A stretch of 64,000 bases of DNA, from contig CAZFHS010000009.1 of the NCBI GenBank assembly GCA_964518955.1, positions 1-64,000 on the forward strand, given 5' to 3'. Source of the DNA: JBDGYW01 sp964518955. Lineage in GTDB: Bacteria > Gemmatimonadota > Gemmatimonadetes > Gemmatimonadales > GWC2-71-9. Position 1 is the first letter of the stretch. Each line of letters opens with the position of its first letter. Both the position numbers and the translations under genes were made by a program. The notes below the pieces were generated by a model. The model did no database searches, was not told the origin of the DNA, and saw only the letters and a program-made list of their open reading frames with translations. Positions 27,310 through 36,375 of the stretch are shown here, one piece after another.

Positions 27310-29196
27310 CTATTGGGCGTTCCTAACCACGTCCCGCTCTTCCATCCACTTCACCTCGTCTCCCATCACGCGCTGAGCGAGTTCGTAGATCGGCAGGTCA
27401 TCGTTGTGGAAGACTCCCCTGAAGTCCGCGTCGATCCGCCGGCGCGACATTCGGCAAAATCCCTCGGCCATGTGCATCGCGGATGCAGCCTGGCCTCGTT
27501 CTTCGGGGTCGGTGCTGGTTCGGAGGCTCTGGGCCTTTGCGCATGCCGCGACCATCGCGAATAGTTCCGCGCCGATATCGACCAATCTCGCTAATACAGC
27601 CTGTCGCCTCTCCAACCTCGCTCCGAAACGCATCATTGCGTAAAACAGCATGCGAGCGAGCTTGCGGCTGCGGCGATTCACCCAGCGCATGTGACCAGTG
27701 AGCTTGCCAAACTGCGCATATCGCGGCCACCAACCCCAGCCGGCCCACCGTGCGGGGTACCACACTGCGTAAAAGAGCACGGCTTTGATCAGTGCTGGAA
27801 TCTTCTGGGCAGTTGTTGCTTTTGGGCTCGCGAGCGGGCCGGCAACCTTCAAATGAGTATCTAGCGCCTCCCGCACGATGAAGAGCCTCAAGACCTCGGT
27901 CGAACCCTCGAGAATCCTGCTGACTCTGAAGTCACGCATGGTCCGTTCGATGGGCAGCGGATCGACGCCTCGGGCCTTCAAACTGTCCGCTGTCTCATAT
28001 GCTCGACCACCGCATATCTGGTGCGTTGCGTCGATGGCTTCCCAACCGCGTTCACTGGTCCAGATTTTTGCGATCGCTGCCTCGAGACGGATGTCTGCCC
28101 CGCCACGGTCCGCCAGCAATCCGGAGATTTCCTGGAGAGCGTCTATCGCGTAAGTGTTCGCGGCGACAAAGCCCAACATCTGCGCGACTGAATCGTGCTT
28201 GCCGACAGGTCGACCCCATTGCACTCTGTTTTTACTGAACTCCCTCGCAGCTTCGAGACACCTCTTCACCGCGGCCGAACAGGTGGCCGGAACTGCAAGC
28301 CTACCGGTATTGAGCGTGATCAAGGCGAGCCTGAGGCCTTTGCCTTCGTCCCACAGACGGTTCTCGACCGGGACCCTCACGTTGTCGAACTTGATAATCC
28401 CGTTCTCGATACCTTTGATCCCCATGAAATGGCAGCGGTGGGTGACTTCCACGCCCGGCCAATCGGTGTGAACGATGAACGCCGTGATGCTTCGTTCACC
28501 CGTCCTCGCCATCACCACGATGATCTCTGCGACTGTGCCGTTGGTACACCACAGCTTTTCACCGTTCAGGACGTACTCCGTACCGTCTTCGGTGAGTTCG
28601 GCAGTCGTGATCATGCGCGCCGGGTCGCTGCCAACTCCTTCCTCTGTGAGCGCAAATGCGCTAATCGTGCCCGAGGCGAACCTGGGTAAGTACTTCTCCT
28701 TTTGCTCGGCGGTACCGAACAACATCAACGGACCGGGTACGCCAATGGACTGGTGAGCCGAGAGAAGTGTGGCCACGCTCGAGTCCACACTCGCGGCCAT
28801 CGAGATCACCTTGTTGTATATGGCTTGGGAAAAACCGAGGCCACCGTATTCCTTTGGAATCTTTATGCCGAAACATCCAAGCTCCCGCAGTCCGTCTATC
28901 ACATGCTGCGGTACCTTGCATTCGCGATCGATTGCGTCACCGTCGACGTTTTTTCGGAGGAATCTCTCGACCTGATCCAACCAGGGCTTCGCCCGCTCGA
29001 GTTCTTCGGGGTTTATGTTTGGCCAGGGATAAACGTGGTTTAGCTGCAGTTTGCCGGCGAAGAGTTCTCTGACGAAGCTGGGAGCTCTCCATTCCTTCTC
29101 GCGGGCGGCTTCGGCCACTGCACGGACTTCTTCTGCGCTGACCTGCTTGCCTTCGGCTGAGGCGTTCGCTGCCTGCTGTCGTGAGGTCGCGCTCAT
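27310..29196 (-). CDS. Acyl-CoA dehydrogenase, long (VLCAD/ACAD9-like) form
   Basis: This 628-aa FAD enzyme catalyses alpha,beta-dehydrogenation of acyl-CoA in beta-oxidation. An N-terminal extension of ~80 residues precedes the domain; the flavin-binding FALTEEGVGSDP is near residue 185, LNGEKLWCTNG near 210, the QICGGRAYE segment near 400 and the catalytic Glu in SRILEGSTEVLRL near 430. Beyond this is a ~180-residue helical C-terminal extension like that of membrane-associated VLCAD/ACAD9. Substrate chain length cannot be read from sequence, but the architecture suggests long chains. It is monocistronic on the minus strand and divergent from the gene at 29364. Confidence 0.92.
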   Translation of the reverse strand: MSATSRQQAANASAEGKQVSAEEVRAVAEAAREKEWRAPSFVRELFAGKLQLNHVYPWPNINPEELERAKPWLDQVERFLRKNVDGDAIDRECKVPQHVIDGLRELGCFGIKIPKEYGGLGFSQAIYNKVISMAASVDSSVATLLSAHQSIGVPGPLMLFGTAEQKEKYLPRFASGTISAFALTEEGVGSDPARMITTAELTEDGTEYVLNGEKLWCTNGTVAEIIVVMARTGERSITAFIVHTDWPGVEVTHRCHFMGIKGIENGIIKFDNVRVPVENRLWDEGKGLRLALITLNTGRLAVPATCSAAVKRCLEAAREFSKNRVQWGRPVGKHDSVAQMLGFVAANTYAIDALQEISGLLADRGGADIRLEAAIAKIWTSERGWEAIDATHQICGGRAYETADSLKARGVDPLPIERTMRDFRVSRILEGSTEVLRLFIVREALDTHLKVAGPLASPKATTAQKIPALIKAVLFYAVWYPARWAGWGWWPRYAQFGKLTGHMRWVNRRSRKLARMLFYAMMRFGARLERRQAVLARLVDIGAELFAMVAACAKAQSLRTSTDPEERGQAASAMHMAEGFCRMSRRRIDADFRGVFHNDDLPIYELAQRVMGDEVKWMEERDVVRNAQ

Positions 29197-29325
29197 GTTT
29201 CAACCTCTCGTTAACTCCGTCGATGCAGGGTTTTCTGAGATCAAAAACCCGCTGTTCAGCACGGGGATCGTGGAATGGCGAAATATGACAACCGGTGGTG
29301 AGCCGCGCCACTCGCGCTGGCAACG

Positions 29326-29369
29326 TTTGCTCGTGGGCGCTCTTGAGATATATTCGCTATACCATGGTA
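29326..29369 (+). promoter_or_regulatory. Candidate promoter giving a near-leaderless mRNA, with palindrome at start codon
   Basis: TTTGCT (29326-29331) and TATATT (29349-29354) are 17 bp apart, a plausible -35/-10 pair whose start point would fall about three bases before the ATG at 29364. No ribosome binding site is visible, consistent with a leaderless message. The start codon lies inside the perfect palindrome TACCATGGTA (29360-29369). Confidence 0.4.
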
Positions 29370-30017
29370 ACGGTTTCCCCAGACGCAGCTCTCTACCCTA
29401 GCCGGTCGGGCGCAGGGGCGCAGCTTGGCAATCAGCTGAGTAGGCGCACCACTCCGCCCACCGTGATCATAGGTATCACTCCGACTGGAGTGGAAGTGGC
29501 CGCAAATGCCGCCAAAGCGATGGGTTGTGAGTTCGACGTGATAGTTGCAGCCCACGTTCGGATGGAAGGCCTAGGGATCATCGGGGCGATCGCGGAGGAT
29601 GCCGACGCTGTGCTGGATAATGACTTCCAACCCCGGTTTGGCATGATCGACGCGCTGAACGAGGCAATGGACCGCGCGCGCCGCGCAATCAAGACGGAGC
29701 GCCTCCTGTTTCGGGGCCAGCGGCCGTTGAGGAAACTCGAGGGAGCAAATGTGGTCATCGTCGAAGGGCACGCCATTTCTCCATGGAAAGCCCTAGCCGC
29801 CGCCCAGGCCATTCAGCCAATGCTTCCGGCACGAATCTTCATTGGTGCGCCGGTGGGCACGCAGGGCGTGCAAGATCTCGTACGTGCCCGGCGCTATGAA
29901 TTCGTGTGCCCCACCGTGGTATTGGATCCGAGCGGGCATCCCATGCCGTTCGGCGATCCCCAGGACCCGAGCGCAGAGCGCCTGCGCAGTATCGTCGTTG
30001 CTCGCCAGGCCGCTTAA
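29364..30017 (+). CDS. Phosphoribosyltransferase-like protein with degenerate PRPP loop
   Basis: The 217-aa product has the type I phosphoribosyltransferase layout of the COG1926 group: VIIGITPTGVEVAANAAKAM near residue 35, an AHVRMEGLGIIGAIAE strand and a predicted PRPP-binding strand at about 125. That strand reads VVIVEGHAISPWKAL, lacking the usual acidic pair plus Gly-Thr-Thr loop, so catalysis of a normal PRPP reaction is doubtful. A longer ORF begins at 29295, but the Met at 29364 matches a promoter and the family. The next gene overlaps its end, and the whole run to 37598 may be one operon. Confidence 0.65.
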   Translation: MVTVSPDAALYPSRSGAGAQLGNQLSRRTTPPTVIIGITPTGVEVAANAAKAMGCEFDVIVAAHVRMEGLGIIGAIAEDADAVLDNDFQPRFGMIDALNEAMDRARRAIKTERLLFRGQRPLRKLEGANVVIVEGHAISPWKALAAAQAIQPMLPARIFIGAPVGTQGVQDLVRARRYEFVCPTVVLDPSGHPMPFGDPQDPSAERLRSIVVARQAA

Positions 30018-32514
30018 GCTCGCGGCTGTCCTTGCGCTGGTTGGTGCCGGTTGGGTTCCGGTGGCCGCCCAGCTATCTCCACCGTCCACCGGCGGTATCG
30101 TAGAACTCGATTTCCTCCTGCAGCGACTCACCGAAAATCGCCGAGTCTTGGTAATCGGCGCGTACCCCGACGACGAAGACACCGCGTTCCTGACCCTGGC
30201 CGCAAGAGGATATGGAGCGGACGCCGCGTATCTCTCACTCTGCCGAGGAGAGGGCGGACAGAACTTGGTGGGTGACGAACTGGGAATCGGTTTGGGGTTG
30301 CTGCGAACCGGGGAACTTTCCGCGGCTCGGTCGATCGATGGGGCCAGGCAGTTCTTCACTCGAGCGTACGATTTTGGGTTCTCGAAGTCTTTGGCTGAGA
30401 CTTCCCGGGTTTGGCTGCCAGACACTTTGCTGAAAGATGTCGTGCGGGTGATGAGGCGATTCCGGCCGCATGTGGTCCTATCCATCTTCACCGGCACTCC
30501 GCGAGACGGCCATGGTCAACATCAGGCGGCTGGGGCAGTCGCTAGGGAAGCGTTCGATGCGGCCGGCGATCCGTTTCGGTTCCCCGAACTGAGTGCAGAG
30601 GAGAATCTGGAGCTGTGGGTACCGTTGAAGCTCTACCAGTCGGCCTGGTTCGACAGAGCATCCACGACCCTGGAATTGCCGACAGGCGCCATCGAGGCGA
30701 GATCGGGCTATTCCTATCAGCAGATCGCTATGGCGAGTCGCAGCCGACACAGATCACAGGATATGGGGCGTGTGTTGCCCATCGGACCAGCATCGACTCG
30801 TCTTCACCTACTCGAGGACCGTACGGGCGCTGCCGGAGACAGTGGCGAAGGCGACGATCTCTTTCTGGGGATAGCGCCAGAGACGACGTGGCTGGCAGAA
30901 TTCGCCGACTCTATCCGCAACGCAGTTGGCGTGAACGATCCTTCACGGGCCGTCGAACCTCTGGCCCGAGCGCTTGCCCGAACAGGGCGATCCGCGATCC
31001 CCGTCGAACCACGCGCCGTGTTGGCGGAGGCGATGACGATCGCAGCTGGTTTGGTCTTTGATGCGAGGGCAGAGGCCGCTGAAATCGTGCCGACACTGCC
31101 TTTTGACGTGACTGTCGGTGTGTACAACGGGGGACCTCTTGATATCGTCGTTGAGGACGTGTCACTCCTAACACCTGCAGGTTGGCTGGTCGAGGCGATT
31201 GGCAGCAGTGCGCCAAACCTCGACGCGGGAGTCCTGCAAGAACGCCGGTTCGAGGTGGTCGTATCGAGTTCCACTGCTCCGAGCCAGCCGTACTATCTGG
31301 AAAGCGAACTCCTTGGTGGTCTCTACGACTGGAGCAAAGTGCCGGCGGAGGTTCGCGGATTTCCTCTCCAGCCTCCCCAGCTGCGGGTGTCGGTGACCAT
31401 GAGTGTGTTCGGTACTTCATTCACTATCGAACGAGAAGTGACGTACCGGCTCGCCGACCAGGCAAGGGGTGAACTCAGATCGCCAGTTCGGGTCGTACCG
31501 CAAATCGATGTGAAGGTAGAACCCTCCAGGCTCATTTGGAGCGCAGATGACACTGCTGCCAAGACGTTTGTAGTCACACTCGTAAACAATGGGGACAGCG
31601 CGGTATCAGGTGCCGTTCGAATCGAGGCCGGTGGACTTCCGGCGCAGGAAGCAATTCCATTTTCCTTCCAGGCTCGCGGTGAGTCTCGGGTCGTCAGGTT
31701 CGGGATTCAAAAGCCGACCGGTGTCGAGGATACGCTTGTACAGGTGCGGGCTACAGCTCGGACGCAGGATAACCGGGAGTTCGATCGTGGCGTAGTGAGC
31801 GTTTTTTACCCACACATTCGCCCCACATCCATGGTTGTAGAGGCGGTGTCGGATGTACGGATAGCCCCAATCGCACTTCCATCGACACTGCGTATCGGTT
31901 ACGTGCGCGGTGCAGCTGATAGGATGCCTGAGGCTCTAACTCAGTTTGGCTTGCCTGTGAGCGTGTTTGGCCCTTCGGATCTCGCTCGCGCAGACTTGTC
32001 GCAGTTCGCCGCAATTGTGGTTGGGAGCCGAGCTTACGAGACCGACACGGCTCTTGTGAACCACAACGACCGATTGCTGTCCTATGTCGATCGGGGAGGC
32101 CATCTAGTCGTGCTCTACCAGCAGTATCAATTTGCTGCTGGCGAGTACGCGCCATATGAGATAGGGATCTCCAGGCCGCACGATCGCATTACGGACGAAA
32201 CCGCGCCGGTGAATGTGCTTCTGGCGGAGCATCCTGCGTTCAACACCCCAAACCAGATCACCGGAGAAGATTGGGATGGCTGGCCTCAGGAAAGAGGTCT
32301 CTACTTCGCCGGTTCGTGGGATGATGCGTACACTCCACTACTCGAGATTTCCGATCCGGATTCGGATCCAGTGCAGGGCGGACTCCTCGTTGCGCGGTAC
32401 GGAGAGGGCACATACGTGTATACCGGGTTGAGTTTCTTCAGGGCGATTCCGGCTGGGACGGTTGGGGCGTATAGGTTGTTTATGAATTTGATTCAGATGG
32501 GGGAGGAGCTGTAG
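29998..32514 (+). CDS. Exported PIG-L-family deacetylase fused to Ig-like and ThuA-like domains
   Basis: The frame is open from 29842, but the likely start is TTG at 29998, giving the signal peptide LARPLKLAAVLALVGAGW...AAQ and a 20-bp overlap with the preceding gene. Residues ~50-300 are a PIG-L/LmbE deacetylase domain, which removes N-acetyl from sugars using zinc; the GEGGQN loop and DGHGQHQAAG motif are clear, but the usual HPDDE reads YPDDE. A beta-sandwich region (about 330-600) follows, and the last ~220 residues resemble a ThuA/class I amidotransferase-like fold (LSYVDRGGHLVVLYQQYQF). This three-part architecture occurs in environmental bacteria; the substrate is unknown. Confidence 0.75.
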   Translation: MLARPLKLAAVLALVGAGWVPVAAQLSPPSTGGIVELDFLLQRLTENRRVLVIGAYPDDEDTAFLTLAARGYGADAAYLSLCRGEGGQNLVGDELGIGLGLLRTGELSAARSIDGARQFFTRAYDFGFSKSLAETSRVWLPDTLLKDVVRVMRRFRPHVVLSIFTGTPRDGHGQHQAAGAVAREAFDAAGDPFRFPELSAEENLELWVPLKLYQSAWFDRASTTLELPTGAIEARSGYSYQQIAMASRSRHRSQDMGRVLPIGPASTRLHLLEDRTGAAGDSGEGDDLFLGIAPETTWLAEFADSIRNAVGVNDPSRAVEPLARALARTGRSAIPVEPRAVLAEAMTIAAGLVFDARAEAAEIVPTLPFDVTVGVYNGGPLDIVVEDVSLLTPAGWLVEAIGSSAPNLDAGVLQERRFEVVVSSSTAPSQPYYLESELLGGLYDWSKVPAEVRGFPLQPPQLRVSVTMSVFGTSFTIEREVTYRLADQARGELRSPVRVVPQIDVKVEPSRLIWSADDTAAKTFVVTLVNNGDSAVSGAVRIEAGGLPAQEAIPFSFQARGESRVVRFGIQKPTGVEDTLVQVRATARTQDNREFDRGVVSVFYPHIRPTSMVVEAVSDVRIAPIALPSTLRIGYVRGAADRMPEALTQFGLPVSVFGPSDLARADLSQFAAIVVGSRAYETDTALVNHNDRLLSYVDRGGHLVVLYQQYQFAAGEYAPYEIGISRPHDRITDETAPVNVLLAEHPAFNTPNQITGEDWDGWPQERGLYFAGSWDDAYTPLLEISDPDSDPVQGGLLVARYGEGTYVYTGLSFFRAIPAGTVGAYRLFMNLIQMGEEL

Positions 32515-32516
32515 TC

Positions 32517-33710
32517 GTGAGAGTAGTGAAGTTGAAGGGTTGGATGAGAGCGTTGAGCAACGGGCAGCGAACAGCGAGAAAAAGGTGCCTTCTGTCGACG
32601 ATTTACAGCTACACGTTGCACGTTGCACGTTGCGCGCTGCTCGCGGCGGAATGCACGCTCTCCGCCCTACCGCCCTACCGCCTCGCGCTAGGAGCCCTCT
32701 TCCTCCTACTCACTTTCGTTGCGTGCTCAGAGAGCCGCACCCCCCTCGTCGTCTACTCCCCGCACGGCCGCTCGCTCCTCACACTCGCCGAGGAGACGTT
32801 CGAAGCGGCGAACCCGAGTGTGGACGTTCGTTGGCTCGACATGGGGTCGCAGGACGCGCTCGATAGAGTTCGGTCGGAACGGGCAAATCCCCAGGCCGAT
32901 GTCTGGTACGGTGGCCCGTCGATGTTGTTTGGGCAGGCGGCCGCCGAATCGCTTCTCGTGTCCTACAGGCCGAGTTGGGCGGCTGTTGTTCCGGAACGTG
33001 TGCACGGGCCGGGCGATTTTTTCTTTGCGGCATACGAAACCCCGGCAGTAATCGCTTACAACTCTGAGGCTCTCGACCGATCAGAGGTTCCGGCTGATTG
33101 GGACGTTGTGCTCGAGCCGCGATGGACGGACGAGGTTTTGATTAGGGATCCTTCGGCGTCGGGAACGATGCGATCCATCTTCGGCATGATCGTACAGCGG
33201 GGCTTGAAATCCACCGGCGACACAGCGGCTGGGTTCGACTGGCTGAGGAGGCTCGACGCTCAGACGAGAGAATACGTACTCAACCCAGCGTTGCTTCATC
33301 AAAAGCTACTTCGACAGGAAGGGACCGTCACGCTCTGGGACCTTCCCGACATTCTCACAGAGCAGCGCAAGGGCAATCCGCTGGACTATCTCTTGCCGTC
33401 GAGCGGCACTCCAGTGATCGAGGATGCAATCGCGATCGTGCGTGGGACCGAGCAACTCGACCTGGCTCAGCGATTCGTAGAGTGGGTCGGCTCCGAAGAG
33501 GGGCAGCTGCTGGCGGCACGTCGTGAGTTCCGATTGCCTGTGCGCATTGACCTACCGGTCGATTCGCTCCCTGAATGGGTACGTGACGTGAAGGCGGCGC
33601 TTGTGCCGGAAGACATGGACTGGGATCTCCTGAGACGAGTGGGCGCCGATTGGATGCGGTACTGGGACCGGCACGTACGCGGGCGCGGTGGTGAAACCGA
33701 GCGGCAGTGA
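32517..33710 (+). CDS. Ferric-type ABC transporter substrate-binding lipoprotein
   Basis: The mature part is a class II periplasmic binding protein of the FbpA/thiamine/Fe3+ group: TPLVVYSPHG opens the first lobe, ADVWYGGPSMLF and YETPAVIAYNSEAL are ligand-lobe motifs, and LAQRFVEWVGSEEGQ is near the end. The lipobox is LLLTFVAC (Cys70 from the GTG at 32517). The n-region before the hydrophobic core is unusually long, because the frame runs through an intergenic-repeat-like stretch (about 32550-32690); the only later start codon before the signal core is TTG at 32616. The stop overlaps the ATPase start by four bases (ATGA). Iron is the likely cargo, but thiamine, phosphonate or spermidine cannot be excluded. 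Confidence 0.82.
   Translation: MRVVKLKGWMRALSNGQRTARKRCLLSTIYSYTLHVARCALLAAECTLSALPPYRLALGALFLLLTFVACSESRTPLVVYSPHGRSLLTLAEETFEAANPSVDVRWLDMGSQDALDRVRSERANPQADVWYGGPSMLFGQAAAESLLVSYRPSWAAVVPERVHGPGDFFFAAYETPAVIAYNSEALDRSEVPADWDVVLEPRWTDEVLIRDPSASGTMRSIFGMIVQRGLKSTGDTAAGFDWLRRLDAQTREYVLNPALLHQKLLRQEGTVTLWDLPDILTEQRKGNPLDYLLPSSGTPVIEDAIAIVRGTEQLDLAQRFVEWVGSEEGQLLAARREFRLPVRIDLPVDSLPEWVRDVKAALVPEDMDWDLLRRVGADWMRYWDRHVRGRGGETERQ
32551..32690. repeat. Intergenic-type repeat element embedded in signal-peptide coding region
   Basis: CAACGGGCAGCGAACAGCGAG and, 60 bases on, tandem ACGTTGC units followed by GCGCTGCTCGC form loose inverted arms like the hairpin at 3799-3848; then comes CCGCCCTACCGCCCTACCGCC, the complement of the GGCGGTACGGCGGTAGGGCG spacer at 15223-15240. 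Here the element has no in-frame stop and is read as the long N-terminus of the binding lipoprotein. Confidence 0.5.
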
Positions 33711-34741
33711 TGTCTGATTCCTACCTGCAGCTGACGGATCTCACCAAGAAATTCGGAGACGAAACAGCGGTCGACGGTATCACGCTCGCGGTTGAGCGCG
33801 GCTCAGTGCTTGCTCTGCTGGGCCCGAGCGGCAGCGGCAAAACAACTACGCTCAGGTTGTTAGCCGGTTTCGAGCGACCGGAGTCAGGCAAGATCGTCGT
33901 GGACGACAAGGACGTCACGCTGCAACCGCCCGTGGAACGCCGCTTCGGCATGGTGTTTCAGCACTATGCCCTATTTCCGCACCTAACCGTGGCCGAAAAC
34001 GTGGCGTTCGGATTGACCGATCGAAGCAGGGAAGCACAAAACGGTAGGGTAGCGGAAGTGCTGCAGATGGTCGACATGGATGGCTTTGGCGATCGGCAAG
34101 TGACGGAGCTTTCGGGTGGTCAACAGCAGCGTGTGGCAGTAGCGCGCGCATTGGCCCCTGAACCTCGCGTTCTACTGCTGGATGAACCACTGTCTAACCT
34201 CGATCCAGGCTTGCGTGAACGAACTCGGCGCGAGCTGCGTGCAGCGCTGGCAAAGGCTGGCGTCACGACCGTCTTCGTCACCCACGAACAAGAAGAGGCT
34301 TTTGCCCTTGGTGACAGGATTGCGGTGCTGAGGGGTGGCGCACTCGAGCAGGTAGGGACGGCGCGAGAACTCTACGAACGGTCCGCAACCGAGTTCGTGG
34401 CCACATTCGTCGGTCGGGCGAGCGTTCTCCGCGGTGTTTTCCAAGCGAGTGGCGACGTACGAGTCGGTGACGCGATCGTTTGGCCCGCCGACAGTGCCCA
34501 GCCCCTTGCAGACGGGCAAAATGTTTCGGTGGTCGTGCGGCCGGAAGCGGTTTCCTTCACCGAGGGGCCGGGGTTGGAGGGGACCGTGGTCGAATGCAGG
34601 TATACGGGAGCTAGAGCGTTCTTCTCGGTGTCCGTTGGCGAGTTGCCGGTAGAGGTTGAGGCGCCGGTCAACACGGCGGGAGTCGGTGATACCGTGCGAC
34701 TCACAGTCGCTCGCGCACGGTGCTTTCCAGAGGCAGATTGA
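33707..34741 (+). CDS. ABC transporter ATPase, Fbp/Pot type
   Basis: The 344-aa subunit has Walker A GPSGSGKTT (about residue 43), the Q-loop in FQHYALFPHLTVAENV, the signature LSGGQQQRVAVARAL, Walker B VLLLDEPLSNLD and the switch His in VFVTHEQEEA. The C-terminal ~100 residues are a TOBE-type regulatory domain, the layout of FbpC/PotA/UgpC importers. It overlaps the binding-protein gene by four bases and the permease gene by 22 bases, so the three subunits are translationally coupled. Confidence 0.93.
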   Translation: MMSDSYLQLTDLTKKFGDETAVDGITLAVERGSVLALLGPSGSGKTTTLRLLAGFERPESGKIVVDDKDVTLQPPVERRFGMVFQHYALFPHLTVAENVAFGLTDRSREAQNGRVAEVLQMVDMDGFGDRQVTELSGGQQQRVAVARALAPEPRVLLLDEPLSNLDPGLRERTRRELRAALAKAGVTTVFVTHEQEEAFALGDRIAVLRGGALEQVGTARELYERSATEFVATFVGRASVLRGVFQASGDVRVGDAIVWPADSAQPLADGQNVSVVVRPEAVSFTEGPGLEGTVVECRYTGARAFFSVSVGELPVEVEAPVNTAGVGDTVRLTVARARCFPEAD

Positions 34742-36375
34742 CCTCCAACCGTCCGCGCGGCGTGTTGCTCACGATCCTGCTGATCTGGATCGTGGTCTTC
34801 CCGATAGCATTGGTGGTGGTTGGTTCCGTGAGGGGAGACGCCGGGTGGACGCTCGAGTACCTGGCCACCTTCGCCGGTCAGCGTCAGGAGTGGGGCGCTC
34901 TCTGGAATAGCCTCTGGATTTCTGTGGCGAGCGTGTTGCTTGCCGGCAGCATAGGTGTCCCTCTCGCTTTCGTGTTCGAGCGACTCGATTTCCCTGGGCG
35001 CAGAGTGCTCGGAGCTCTCGTTGCTCTACCCGCCGTTCTCCCTCCTCTAGTCGGTGTGATTGCTTTCATGTTTTTATATGGGGAGAGCGGGTTTGTCGCG
35101 CGCGCCGTAAGGGGCCTGCTCCGCCTCTCTGACGATCCATGGCGCCTGCGTGGTTGGGGCGCGATCCTCTTGGTCCACGCGTACTCGATGTACGTGTACT
35201 TCTATCTCTTTGCTAGAGCCGGCTTGGCAAAGGTAGACTCGTCCATGATCGAGGCGGCGCACTCGCTTGGGCACGGCAGCTGGGGCACCCTGAGGCGAGT
35301 CACGCTTCCGCTTCTTTGGCCGCAAGTCGGAGCAGCGGCGCTACTCACTTTCATGACTGCGCTGGGCTCGTTCAGCGCACCCTACGTATTTGGCGGCGGT
35401 TTCAGGGTAATGACTACCCAAATCGTTGCCAGCAAATTGAATGGCGACCTGGCGATGTCACTGGTGGAGACCGCCGCGTTGGCATGTGTGGCGCTCATCG
35501 GATTGGTCTTGTACAGGCGGACGCAGACGGGGCGGTCTGTGGCTGCGGTGGGGAAAGGAGCTGCGCCAGCCGCGCATTCACTTCAAATGCCGCTTGCGCG
35601 TTGGGGTGCTGCGGTTCTCGGTTGGGGATTCGCGATTCTCTTGCTACTCCCACACTTCACGCTTCTCCTGGTGTCGTTCGTTCCAGTCGGAACCTGGACC
35701 ACGCAAGCGGTACCACCCGAGTATACGCTCGCGAACTATGGAGCTCTGATTGCCGATCCGGTAAGACTCCGGCCGCTGTTGAACTCACTGTGGATGGCGG
35801 CGGCAGCCACTGTAGGGGCGGTGGGTTTGGCGCTGTGGGTTGGCCGAGTTGTGGTGCAGCGAAAGGTCGGGCTTCGTAACGTCATCGAAACTTTGACAAC
35901 GGTCCCGTGGGCGGTGCCCGGCACTGTGCTCGCCATCGCTTTGGCGACCGCATTCAGTGTAAGGGCCCCATGGTTCGGGCGCTGGGTGCTGGTGGGCACC
36001 ATAGTGATTCTACCGCTGGCCTACTTGGTAAGGAACATCCCGGTCGTATGTGGGTCGATCGTCGCAGGGTTCCGCCAACTCGATCCGTCGCTGCACGAAG
36101 CTGCAGCCGCTCTCGGTGCCAACCGCTGGCGGACGATCCGTCGGGTTACGGTTCCTCTGCTGCGACCCGCAATCCTCGCCGGCGGGGCATTGGCCTTTGC
36201 CACTGCACTGGGAGACTTCGTCACGTCGATTGTGCTGTACACCTACGACACGCGCCCTATATCGATAGAAATCCTTTCGGCGCTACGTGAGTTCGACATC
36301 GGTATTGCAGCCGCATACGGAGTAGTGCTGATGTCGATCTCGGCGGTGGCGATGGCGGTAGGCACCAAGCGATGA
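34720..36375 (+). CDS. ABC transporter permease with two fused BPD domains (FbpB type)
   Basis: The 551-aa protein has about 12 membrane segments in two homologous halves, each with an EAA coupling loop: EAAHSLGHGSWGTLRRVTLP in the first (about residue 178) and EAAAALGANRWRTIRRVTVP in the second (about 460). One fused permease replacing a homodimer is characteristic of the ferric (FbpB) and thiamine (ThiP) families, which agrees with the binding protein upstream. An alternative TTG start at 34738 would shorten it by six residues. Its stop overlaps the MFS gene by four bases. Confidence 0.92.
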   Translation: MLSRGRLTSNRPRGVLLTILLIWIVVFPIALVVVGSVRGDAGWTLEYLATFAGQRQEWGALWNSLWISVASVLLAGSIGVPLAFVFERLDFPGRRVLGALVALPAVLPPLVGVIAFMFLYGESGFVARAVRGLLRLSDDPWRLRGWGAILLVHAYSMYVYFYLFARAGLAKVDSSMIEAAHSLGHGSWGTLRRVTLPLLWPQVGAAALLTFMTALGSFSAPYVFGGGFRVMTTQIVASKLNGDLAMSLVETAALACVALIGLVLYRRTQTGRSVAAVGKGAAPAAHSLQMPLARWGAAVLGWGFAILLLLPHFTLLLVSFVPVGTWTTQAVPPEYTLANYGALIADPVRLRPLLNSLWMAAAATVGAVGLALWVGRVVVQRKVGLRNVIETLTTVPWAVPGTVLAIALATAFSVRAPWFGRWVLVGTIVILPLAYLVRNIPVVCGSIVAGFRQLDPSLHEAAAALGANRWRTIRRVTVPLLRPAILAGGALAFATALGDFVTSIVLYTYDTRPISIEILSALREFDIGIAAAYGVVLMSISAVAMAVGTKR

